Part shown: positions 39,774 through 46,751 of the stretch, piece after piece
Position numbering within the stretch: the first letter of the stretch is position 1
Layout: every line of letters begins with the position of its first letter
NCBI GenBank assembly: GCA_963737705.1
Contig: CAVTTP010000006.1
Location: 744,001-808,000, forward strand
Source: PALSA-607 sp963737705
GTDB taxonomy: Bacteria; Actinomycetota; Actinomycetes; Acidothermales; Acidothermaceae
Reading direction: 5' to 3'
DNA: 64,000 bases
Program-made: the position numbers and the translations under genes
The notes under the pieces: model-generated
The model's input: the letters and a program-made list of their open reading frames with translations, nothing else
The model's database searches: none
What the model was told of the DNA's origin: nothing

Positions 39774-41306
39774 ATGTTTGCGTGTCTAAAGAGGTTCGTC
39801 AGTTTCGATCGAGCGCGCCACCGCCGCTGGCGAGCCGCCGCCGTGTCCTGTTGCGCCACCTTGGCACTGACGGCGGGTGCGCTCGTCGCAACGTCAGGTA
39901 CGCCCGCCATCGCCGCCGGCACCCTGCCGTGCGACATCTACGCCAACGCGAACACCCCTTGCGTTGCCGCCCACAGCACCACCCGTGCGCTGTTCTCCGC
40001 GTACAGCGGGAATCTGTACCAGGTGAAGCGGATTTCGGACGGCGCCACCACGAACATCGCCACCCTCACCGCCGGCGGCTACGCGAACGCTGCGACGCAG
40101 AACAGTTTCTGTGCGAACACGATTTGCTACATCACCGAGATCTACGACCAGACGACGCACCACAACAACCTGACGATCGAGGGTCCGGGCGGCAATGGCG
40201 CACAGGACTTCGGCGCGAACGCTGCGGCGCTGCCGATCACGGCGGGCGGTCATGCCGTCTACGGCCTCTACGTCTCGGCTGGGGTTGGCTACCGCGACAA
40301 CGCCACGTCAGGTGTGGCCACTGGCAGCACGGGTGAAGGCACCTACATGGTGACGAGTGGCACTCACGTCAACAACAGGTGTTGCTTCGACTACGGCAAC
40401 GCCGAGACAAGCGGCGACGACACAGGCAACGGCCACATGGATGCGATCAACTTCGGCACCGAATGCTGGTTCGCGCCATGCTCTGGATCTGGTCCGTGGG
40501 TTCAGGCTGACCTCGAGAACGGGCTCTTTGCCGGCGCTAACGGTTCTGACACCAACAACCACGGCAACTCGAGCCTCTTCGTCACTGCTCTTGAGAAAAA
40601 CAACGGGACATCGACGTACGCCATAAAGGGAGGCAATTCGCAATCGGGGAGCCTAACCACCTGGTACAACGGAGCTCTTCCCAACATCGGTGGTTACGTG
40701 CCGATGCACAAAGAGGGCGCGATTGTGTTAGGTACCGGCGGTGACAACAGCGACGGCTCCGTAGGTTCGTTCTTCGAAGGCGTCATGACGTCGGGCTACC
40801 CGACGGACGCCGCAGACAACGCCGTTCAGGCGAACATCGTGTCCGTGGGCTACACGGGACCAAGCACGAGCTTCCCGGTCGTCGGCACCGCTTACCGCAT
40901 TACCAATGTGCACAGCGGCACTGTTCTCGACGACACGAACTGCGTGAAGACGAACGGAACGCTCATCGACCTTTGGGCTTCCCTCGGGAACACGTGTCAG
41001 CAGTGGAAGTTCGCCAGTGTCGCCGCAGGCATTTACACCATCACGAACGTCAATAGCGCGACCGTTCTCGATGCGGTCAACTGCGGGCTGGCTGACGGTA
41101 CGGCCGTTGACATTTGGTCGTCGCTCGGCAATCTCTGCCAGCAGTGGCAGGTCATCCCGACGGGAAGCGGTCGATATGAGCTCGTCGTCGAGAACAGCGG
41201 GATGGTGCTCGATGACACGAACTGCGGCACGACGAACGGAACCAAAGCAGACCTGTGGCAGTGGTTGAACTCCACGAGCTGTCAGGACTGGACCATTGCG
41301 CCGTAA
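39774..41306 (+). CDS. Secreted GH54 alpha-L-arabinofuranosidase with ricin-B lectin domain
   Basis: 510 residues. GAGAGG lies 7 bases before the ATG at 39774, which I prefer to 39768 and 39738. Long signal peptide: basic FVSFDRARHRRWR, hydrophobic CCATLALTAGALVATSG, cleavage after AIAA. Catalytic domain (residues about 50-365) has the GH54 signature NNRCCFDYGNAETSGDD with the adjacent Cys pair, WVQADLENGLFAG (probable nucleophile Glu) and LGTGGDNSDGSVGSFFEG (probable Asp). The C-terminal 140 residues form three ricin-B/CBM13 repeats (SGTVLDDTNC, SATVLDAVNC, SGMVLDDTNC, each followed by a CQQW or CQDW). Releases arabinose outside the cell for the neighbouring transporter and isomerase. Confidence 0.9.
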   Translation: MFACLKRFVSFDRARHRRWRAAAVSCCATLALTAGALVATSGTPAIAAGTLPCDIYANANTPCVAAHSTTRALFSAYSGNLYQVKRISDGATTNIATLTAGGYANAATQNSFCANTICYITEIYDQTTHHNNLTIEGPGGNGAQDFGANAAALPITAGGHAVYGLYVSAGVGYRDNATSGVATGSTGEGTYMVTSGTHVNNRCCFDYGNAETSGDDTGNGHMDAINFGTECWFAPCSGSGPWVQADLENGLFAGANGSDTNNHGNSSLFVTALEKNNGTSTYAIKGGNSQSGSLTTWYNGALPNIGGYVPMHKEGAIVLGTGGDNSDGSVGSFFEGVMTSGYPTDAADNAVQANIVSVGYTGPSTSFPVVGTAYRITNVHSGTVLDDTNCVKTNGTLIDLWASLGNTCQQWKFASVAAGIYTITNVNSATVLDAVNCGLADGTAVDIWSSLGNLCQQWQVIPTGSGRYELVVENSGMVLDDTNCGTTNGTKADLWQWLNSTSCQDWTIAP

Positions 41307-41313
41307 TGCTGAC

Positions 41314-41342
41314 TGGCGGGCGGTCTTACAGGCCGCCCGCCA
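41314..41342. terminator. Bidirectional terminator between GH54 and araA
   Basis: TGGCGGGCGGTC (41314-41325) pairs with GGCCGCCCGCCA (41331-41342) with one mismatch, loop TTACA. It lies directly after the GH54 stop and overlaps the araA stop codon. Confidence 0.8.
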
Positions 41343-42828
41343 CGCGGTAATAGACCTGGTTCCAGCGAACTTCGTTGGCAAAAGCTCGCATGTTCGTGTC
41401 TGCGTCAATACGCAACAGCTCGACGTTAGCGATCTGCGCGAAGTCGGCGAGCGTGTCGAAATGCAGCGCCGTCGTGAGCACGGTGTGGTGTGGGCCACCG
41501 GCAGTCAGCCATGCTTCAGCGGACGTCGGGAGGCTGGGCTCCGGGCGCCACACCGCGCAGGCGACGGGCAGCCGCGGAAGCGGCTCATCGGGTTCGACGA
41601 TCTCGATGTCGTTAGCCACGAAACGGAATCTGTCGCCGAGATCGATCAGCCCCACCACGAAGCCGGTTGCCGGCTTGGCGCGGAAGACCAGCCGCACGGG
41701 ATCTTCGCGGTTGCCGATCCCGAGCGGGTGAATCTCGCAGCTTGGTGCTGCTCCGCTGATCGTCGGACAAACCTCGAGCATGTGCGCACCGAGGATCTTG
41801 GGTTCGCCGGGCCCGAGGTGGTACGTGTAGTCCTCCATGAACGACGTGCCACCCTCAAGGCCGGCCGACATCACCTTGATGAGTCGCACGAGCGAGGCCG
41901 TCTTCCAGTCGCCCTCGCCGCCGAATCCGTAACCTTCCGCCATGAGTCGTTGAACAGCGAGTCCTGGTAACTGCCGCAAGCCACCGAGATCCTCGAAGTT
42001 TGTCGTGAACGCGGTGAACCCGCCGTCCTCGAGGAATTTGCGTAGTCCTGCTTCGATGCGCGCGGCGTACCGCAGCGAGTCGGCTTGTTCGCCACCTGTC
42101 AGGAGCGACGGCGCCACCCTGTACGAAGTCTCGTATTCAGCAACGAGCGCGTCGATGTCAGATTCGGAAACGGCGTCGACAACGGCCACGAGGTCGTTGA
42201 CGCCGTATGTGTTCACCGACATCCCCAGCCGGAGCTGGGCCTCGACCTTGTCGCCTTCCGTCACGGCCACATCGCGCATGTTGTCGCCGAATCTGACCAG
42301 TCGCATGTCGTGCGCGGCTTGCCATCCGATCGCCGCCCTTGCCCAGTCGGCAATGCGGCTGACGGCGCGCGTGTCCGACCAATGGCCCACGACCGTCTTG
42401 CGTCGCAGTCTCATCCGGGTCTCGATAAACCCAAACTCGCGATCGCCGTGGGCCGCTTGGTTCAGATTCATAAAGTCCATGTCGATCTCAGCCCACGGCA
42501 GCGACATGTTTGTCTGGGTGTGGAAGTGCAGCAAGGGCTTGCGCAGCGCATCGAGGCCGGCAATCCAGGCCTTCGCTGGCGAGAACGTGTGCATCCACGT
42601 AATGACGCCGACGCATTGGGGATCGGCTGTCGCAGCCACGCAGGCTTGGCGGATCGCCTCCGCGCTGGTCAGCACGGGCTTCCAGACGATCGGCAGCGGG
42701 ATCAGACCCGACCCGTCGAGGCCGGCCGCGATTTGCTGCGAACCCGCGGCCACCTGAGCGAGCGTCTCCTCGCCGTACAGGTCCTGGCTCCCCGTCAGGA
42801 ACCACAACTCGCCCTGCTGCCTAGCCAT
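41326..42828 (-). CDS. araA: L-arabinose isomerase
   Basis: Converts L-arabinose to L-ribulose, first cytosolic step of arabinose catabolism, Mn2+-dependent. 500 residues from the ATG at 42828 (MARQQGELWFLTGSQDLYGE) with GAAGGG before it; the frame opens at 42885 inside the operator. Family motifs: GVITWMHTFSPAKAWIAGL, LLHFHTQTNMSLPW, DREFGFIETRMRLRRKTVVG HW, EGYGFGGEGDWKTASLVRL, GGTSFMEDYTYHLGPGEPKI LGAHMLEVCP, including the catalytic Glu and metal-binding His residues. Normal length. araB and araD are not in the window. Confidence 0.96.
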   Translation of the reverse strand: MARQQGELWFLTGSQDLYGEETLAQVAAGSQQIAAGLDGSGLIPLPIVWKPVLTSAEAIRQACVAATADPQCVGVITWMHTFSPAKAWIAGLDALRKPLLHFHTQTNMSLPWAEIDMDFMNLNQAAHGDREFGFIETRMRLRRKTVVGHWSDTRAVSRIADWARAAIGWQAAHDMRLVRFGDNMRDVAVTEGDKVEAQLRLGMSVNTYGVNDLVAVVDAVSESDIDALVAEYETSYRVAPSLLTGGEQADSLRYAARIEAGLRKFLEDGGFTAFTTNFEDLGGLRQLPGLAVQRLMAEGYGFGGEGDWKTASLVRLIKVMSAGLEGGTSFMEDYTYHLGPGEPKILGAHMLEVCPTISGAAPSCEIHPLGIGNREDPVRLVFRAKPATGFVVGLIDLGDRFRFVANDIEIVEPDEPLPRLPVACAVWRPEPSLPTSAEAWLTAGGPHHTVLTTALHFDTLADFAQIANVELLRIDADTNMRAFANEVRWNQVYYRVAGGL

Positions 42829-42870
42829 ATCCAACCCTTCGGGTCGTCCTCGACCGTCAAATACCGAACA

Positions 42871-42884
42871 TGAGAGCGTTAACA
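42871..42884. promoter_or_regulatory. LacI-type operator, site 5 upstream of araA
   Basis: TGAGAGCGTTAACA; on the araA strand it reads TGTTAACGCTCTCA. It lies 43 bases upstream of the araA start and matches the sites in the transporter/GH54 divergent region, particularly site 3. Confidence 0.7.
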
Positions 42885-42967
42885 TATATCCTGCAGGCGC
42901 TCACGCCTACGGGTGGGGGCAGCTGGGTTAAGGCGCGCCGGGTCTGATGCGCTGGGTTAGAGTCGTG

Positions 42968-43039
42968 GTGGCGATGGAGCTCGCCCGCTTGTCGAACCGC
43001 CACTTGGCCGATGGCTCCTACTTCTCTACGGAGAGGTAG
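42968..43039 (+). promoter_or_regulatory. Fluoride riboswitch (crcB motif)
   Basis: The aptamer reads GGCGATGGAGCTCGCC (42970-42985), AACCGCC, then GATGGCTCCTAC at 43010-43021. P1 pairs GGCGA with TCGCC, P3 pairs GCC with GGC across ACTT, and the pseudoknot pairs GGAGC with GCTCC. This is the published fluoride-aptamer architecture. CTAC at its 3' end also pairs in a downstream hairpin CTACTTCTC-TACG-GAGAGGTAG (43018-43039), a plausible switching stem that also contains GGAGAGG. It points rightward, towards crcB (43457), but a DUF190 gene on the opposite strand lies in between. Confidence 0.88.
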
Positions 43040-43070
43040 CACGGCGATGTCCCACCTGCAGATGCTGGTC

Positions 43071-43421
43071 TCACGTCCGCGTCGCCGCCGGGTAGATCTC
43101 GAGTTGGTCCAGTGTGACCAGTCGGCCATGCAGCAAATCATCGTTTCGATGGACGAAGTCACGCAGCTTGGCGTCGTCGTCGACGATGACGATCGAGATC
43201 GGCAGATGGTCCGAGACGTCGAGAATCCGGGTGGTGTGGATGTCGCCGGCGCGTCCGAATCCTTCGATGCCACGCAAGACGGTGGCTCCGGCGAGTCCGG
43301 CCTCGTGCGCCCGATGCACGATCACGTCACACAACGGCTTGTGGTGGTGAACCGCGTTGTCGCATACGTAGATCGTCAGTTGGCTGGGTCGTTCGAAGCT
43401 GCTCATCGCGGATATCAACAT
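43071..43421 (-). CDS. DUF190 protein, antisense-oriented in fluoride locus
   Basis: 111-116 residues; start ATG at 43421 or, more likely, the internal ATGAGCAGC at 43406. DUF190 is a small ferredoxin-fold domain common in crcB operons. Motifs shared with the downstream DUF190 protein: DVIVHRAHEAGLAGATVLRG IEGFG, LPISIVIVDDDAKLRDFV, and a C-terminal VTLDQLEIYP. It is transcribed leftwards, opposite to the riboswitch and both crcB genes, and fills almost all the space between the riboswitch and crcB. An RNA starting at the riboswitch would be antisense to it. Confidence 0.85.
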   Translation of the reverse strand: MLISAMSSFERPSQLTIYVCDNAVHHHKPLCDVIVHRAHEAGLAGATVLRGIEGFGRAGDIHTTRILDVSDHLPISIVIVDDDAKLRDFVHRNDDLLHGRLVTLDQLEIYPAATRT

Positions 43422-43456
43422 AATGGCTCTTGGGCGTCTCAGAGGGGGTCAGCGCG

Positions 43457-44005
43457 GTGAGCGACAAGCACAGCCGCGCGACTCCCGATCCGGTCGGTGG
43501 CTTGCGCGCCCTGCCGATCGATCCGGATATCGACGAGTCGCAAAGCCCACCTCGTCGGCGGCCGGTGTCGCGGTGGCCACGGTTGGCACCCGGCGTCCTG
43601 CTTGCCGTCTTTCTCGGTGGCGTTCTGGGGGGCGGCGCCCGTTACGGCATCGGTCTCGCCGCACCGGCCGCCGTTAACGGGTTCCCGTGGGACATCTTCG
43701 CGATCAACCTCTCGGGCGCGTTTGCGCTGTCGCTGCTGCTTGTCTTGGTCCTCGAAGTCTTTCCACCGACCAGGTACGTGCGGCCGGCGCTCGGCACCGG
43801 ATTCATCGGTGCGTTCACGACGTTCTCGTCGTTGGCCACCGCCACCGACCACTTGCTCGCGCACGGCCATCCGATGCTGGCGATCGTCTACACACTCGGC
43901 AGCCTTTTCGGTGGTTTGGTCGCTGCCTCGCTAGGGCTCGCAGGTGGACGCGCTATTAGCGCGAAACGGCGTCAGACACGTAGCCCGGAAGGAGCGCCTT
44001 CGTGA
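43457..44005 (+). CDS. crcB: Fluoride channel CrcB/FluC, first subunit
   Basis: 182 residues from the GTG at 43457, with AGAGGGGG eight bases before it. Exports fluoride as a dual-topology dimer. An N-terminal cytoplasmic extension of about 45 residues is Pro/Arg-rich and longer than usual. Four membrane helices follow: GVLLAVFLGGVLGGGARYGI (with the GGxxRY motif), FPWDIFAINLSGAFALSLLL, GTGFIGAFTTFSSLATATDH (TTFS motif with channel Phe) and PMLAIVYTLGSLFGGLVAAS. The gene overlaps by 4 bases with the DUF190 gene behind it. Confidence 0.9.
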   Translation: MSDKHSRATPDPVGGLRALPIDPDIDESQSPPRRRPVSRWPRLAPGVLLAVFLGGVLGGGARYGIGLAAPAAVNGFPWDIFAINLSGAFALSLLLVLVLEVFPPTRYVRPALGTGFIGAFTTFSSLATATDHLLAHGHPMLAIVYTLGSLFGGLVAASLGLAGGRAISAKRRQTRSPEGAPS

Positions 44006-44340
44006 CTTACGGTCCGCATCTGGAAATGACGGTGCTGGTGGGTGAAAACGCGCGGTTCCACCGCGCGCCGCTCTACAGCGAAATCGTCCACCGCGCGCAC
44101 AAGAACGGGCTCGCAGGTGCGAGCGTGTTTCGCGGCATCGAGGGCTTCGGTCACTCCCATGACGTGCACGAGGCACGCATCTTCGACTTCGGCGCACATA
44201 TGCCGGTCATCATCGTGATCGTCGATAGCGAGGCGCGGATACGTGAGTTCCTGCCCGACGTGCAAGAACTGGTGGGCGAAGCGGGTCTGATCACGATGAG
44301 ACCCGTCGAGATGCTCGCTCCCGCGGTCGGACGCCGCTGA
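44002..44340 (+). CDS. DUF190 protein, sense-oriented
   Basis: 112 residues, GTG start overlapping the crcB stop; its stop overlaps the ATG of the second crcB. Beta-alpha-beta ferredoxin-like fold: HLEMTVLVGENARFHRAPLY, IVHRAHKNGLAGASVFRGIE GFG, HMPVIIVIVDSEARIREFL, ITMRPVEML. DUF190 genes lie between paired crcB genes in many actinobacteria; the role is unknown, perhaps a cytosolic partner or fluoride sensor. Confidence 0.9.
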   Translation: MTYGPHLEMTVLVGENARFHRAPLYSEIVHRAHKNGLAGASVFRGIEGFGHSHDVHEARIFDFGAHMPVIIVIVDSEARIREFLPDVQELVGEAGLITMRPVEMLAPAVGRR

Positions 44341-44708
44341 TGCTTCTTGGTCTCGCGGTGGCTGGGGTGGCTGGCGTCGGCGCGGTCTGCCGCTACGTTG
44401 CTGATCAGGTGATCTCACATCGCCACGACAGCGTGTTTCCGTGGGGCACGTTCCTCATCAACGTCGTCGGTTCGTTCGTCCTTGGTTTGACGACGGGCTT
44501 GGCTGCGCACCACGGGCTTTCTGTGACGGCAGCGACGATTATCGGCAGCGGCTTCTGCGCGGGATTCACGACGTTCTCAACCTGGATGTGGGAGACCATC
44601 GCACTCGGCGAATCCGGGGCACTCCTCGAGGCGACCGCGAATGTCGTCGCCAGCCTCGCGATCGGGCTCGCCGCTGCCGCCCTTGGGCTATGGATCGCGC
44701 TTCAGTAG
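44340..44708 (+). CDS. crcB: Fluoride channel CrcB/FluC, second subunit
   Basis: 122 residues, compact: four helices with GVGAVCRYVADQVISHR, FPWGTFLINVVGSFVLGLTT, GSGFCAGFTTFSTWMWETIA and VVASLAIGLAAAALGLWIAL. Paired crcB genes usually form a heterodimeric channel with fixed topology. Ends 3 bases from the convergent MarR gene. Confidence 0.92.
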   Translation: MLLGLAVAGVAGVGAVCRYVADQVISHRHDSVFPWGTFLINVVGSFVLGLTTGLAAHHGLSVTAATIIGSGFCAGFTTFSTWMWETIALGESGALLEATANVVASLAIGLAAAALGLWIALQ

Positions 44709-44711
44709 CCG

Positions 44712-45176
44712 TCAGCTTTGGCTGAGCTTGTCGACCAAAACAGCCAATGCGGGGACGGCGGCGCGTATCGCCGCCCGTTGTGCGACCGACAGTTGTGCCA
44801 AGGCCGTGCCCAGTCGCCTCTCGTGAGCCTGCTGCCAGCCCTGTAGCTGCCGTCGTCCGGCCTTCGTCAGCCTCACTATGGCAACGCGTCGATCAGCGGG
44901 ATCCGGATCTCGCGTCGCAGTGCCCGCTTCGACGAGCTGCTGCACGAGCCCGCTGGTGGTGGCAGGCGCGAGATGCAAAGTGGTGCAGATTTCGCCGACC
45001 CTGATGCCAGCTGGGTCGTGGTCGCGCAGGCACTGCAGGAGCTCGATTTGCGCCATGGGCAGCGTCTCCCACGGATAGTCGGTGCGGATGCCGGCCCGTA
45101 GGACCCGACGCAGCCGGTTCACCACGTCGGTTAATGCCTCGGCGTCGGTCGGCGTTTGGGTGTCAGGTTGAGGCAC
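44712..45176 (-). CDS. MarR-family transcriptional regulator
   Basis: 154 residues from the GTG at 45176 (VPQPDTQTPTDAEALTDVVN); upstream frame is non-coding and overlaps the divergent gene. Winged helix: LPMAQIELLQCLRDHDPAGI RVGEICTTLHLAPATTSGLV QQLVEAG, then the wing DPADRRVAIVRLTKAGR. Divergent from a DHA2-type MFS exporter, the usual MarR-drug-pump pair; it probably represses the pump and itself through sites in the 43-base spacer. Confidence 0.88.
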   Translation of the reverse strand: MPQPDTQTPTDAEALTDVVNRLRRVLRAGIRTDYPWETLPMAQIELLQCLRDHDPAGIRVGEICTTLHLAPATTSGLVQQLVEAGTATRDPDPADRRVAIVRLTKAGRRQLQGWQQAHERRLGTALAQLSVAQRAAIRAAVPALAVLVDKLSQS

Positions 45177-45200
45177 CCACCTAGTCGTATATACCGCCTC

Positions 45201-45213
45201 CCGAAATATTCGG
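45201..45213. promoter_or_regulatory. Putative MarR operator
   Basis: CCGAAATATTCGG: 5-bp inverted arms (CCGAA/TTCGG) around ATA, followed at once by the shorter palindrome GGTAACC. It lies between the divergent MarR and MFS starts, in the only AT-rich patch of the spacer. Confidence 0.55.
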
Positions 45214-45219
45214 TAACCG

Positions 45220-46719
45220 GTGTACTTTGGGAGCGTGACGGGAAGCGGCACAGATGACGAGCCGCGCGGCTGGCAGCGTCTGGTCGTCGAGCCTCGTCGG
45301 CCGGCGGCGATTCGCAACTGGCCCAACGCTCCGTGGCTGGTCGTTGTCACGGTCAGCATCGGCGCGTTCCTCGGCCAGCTCGACGCATCGATCGTCACAC
45401 TCGCCCTACCAACGTTGCAGCAGCAGTTTCACGCCAGCCTCGCTAGCGTCGAGTGGGTGGCGCTGAGCTACCTGCTCGTGCTGATAGCGAGTGTCACGGC
45501 GGTTGGCCGGCTTGCCGACATGATCGGCCGGAAGCTGCTCTATACCTACGGCTTCGCGATTTTCACCTTGGCGTCGATCGGCTGCGGGCTCTCGCCAAAC
45601 TTGGGGGTCCTGATCGGCTTTCGTGTTGTGCAGGCGCTTGGCGCGGCGATGTTGCAGGCAAACTCGGTGGCGTTGATTGCCACCGCGATCCCGAAGGCCA
45701 ACCTCGGTCGAGCCATTGGCATCCAGGGCGCGGCGCAAGCGATCGGTCTTGCCCTCGGACCCACCGTGGGCGGATTGCTGATCGGCATTGCGGGCTGGCG
45801 GTCAATCTTCTTTCTGAACGGTCCGGTCGGGGCGATCGGATTGGTGCTGGCTTGGCTGCTGCTGCCGCGCTCGCGGCACCTCGCGCCGCGGGTGCGATTC
45901 GATTGGGAGGGTCTGGGACTCTTCGCACCCGCGATCGTCACGCTCTTGCTGGCGCTCAATATTGCCGCTAACTCAGGATTTCTGACGCCCGTGCTGCTGC
46001 TTTTCGCCGCTGTTCTCGTTGGCCTCTTTGTCCGGCGCGAGCACCGCACGAGTGCGCCGATGATCGACCTTCGACTGTTTCGTAACCTCGACTTCACCGC
46101 CGGCATAGCGTCGGGTCTCCTCAGCTACCTGGTGTTGTTCGGGGTGCTCTTCGTCGTCCCCTTCTTTCTCGAACACGCGCGGCACTTGTCGCCGACACGC
46201 GCCGGTCTCGAACTCGGAGTGTTGCCGATCGCGCTCGCGATCGTGGCACCGTTCGCCGGTCGCGCACGCGATCGGATCGGTGCGCGGATTCCGACAGTGA
46301 CAGGCATGGTCCTGGTCGGTGCATCGCTCGGCGCGCTCGCGTTTGCCGATCGATCGTCGGAGGCGATCGTTGTGTTGCTTGCCGCCGTGGGCGTCGGTCT
46401 CGGCCTGTTTACGCCGGCGAACAATGCAGCGATCATGGCGGCTGCGCCGCGTGAGCACTCGGGAATGGCGGGCGGAATCCTCAACCTGACCCGTGGGCTT
46501 GGCACCGCGATCGGGGTAGCAGTCACCGGGTTGGTTCTCGGACTGCGGCAAGCAGAGCGACTGCACGCGTCGCCGCATGCCGTGACAGTTGGCTTTCAGA
46601 CCTGCGTCGCGGTGCTGGCCGTCGTCGCGCTGGCGGCGGCGGCGCTAGCCTCGCTCCGCACATCGGCTTGCCCTCCCGCCGTCCCGCAGCCACCCGCCGT
46701 TCGTCCGGTTAGGCCCTAA
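45220..46719 (+). CDS. DHA2-family MFS drug transporter (EmrB/QacA-like)
   Basis: 499 residues at most; start GTG at 45220, or GTG at 45235 (VTGSGTDDEPRGW). Fourteen hydrophobic segments. Motif C-like and DHA2 features: GAFLGQLDASIVTLALPTLQ, VEWVALSYLLVLIASVTAVG RLADMIGRKLLYTYGF, RVVQALGAAMLQANSVALIA, and NLTRGLGTAIGVAVTGLVLG. Proton-driven multidrug export is the family role. Paired with MarR, which supports inducible export of a toxic compound. Confidence 0.9.
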   Translation: MYFGSVTGSGTDDEPRGWQRLVVEPRRPAAIRNWPNAPWLVVVTVSIGAFLGQLDASIVTLALPTLQQQFHASLASVEWVALSYLLVLIASVTAVGRLADMIGRKLLYTYGFAIFTLASIGCGLSPNLGVLIGFRVVQALGAAMLQANSVALIATAIPKANLGRAIGIQGAAQAIGLALGPTVGGLLIGIAGWRSIFFLNGPVGAIGLVLAWLLLPRSRHLAPRVRFDWEGLGLFAPAIVTLLLALNIAANSGFLTPVLLLFAAVLVGLFVRREHRTSAPMIDLRLFRNLDFTAGIASGLLSYLVLFGVLFVVPFFLEHARHLSPTRAGLELGVLPIALAIVAPFAGRARDRIGARIPTVTGMVLVGASLGALAFADRSSEAIVVLLAAVGVGLGLFTPANNAAIMAAAPREHSGMAGGILNLTRGLGTAIGVAVTGLVLGLRQAERLHASPHAVTVGFQTCVAVLAVVALAAAALASLRTSACPPAVPQPPAVRPVRP

Positions 46720-46751
46720 CGTGATCAACCTCGGTCGCCGCAGCCAGTACG

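Noticed and set aside
43011..43460. Plus-strand open frame from the riboswitch into crcB
   Set aside because: It is antisense to a clearly conserved DUF190 gene and its translation resembles no family. Kept only as a note in the riboswitch finding because of the GTGA overlap with crcB.
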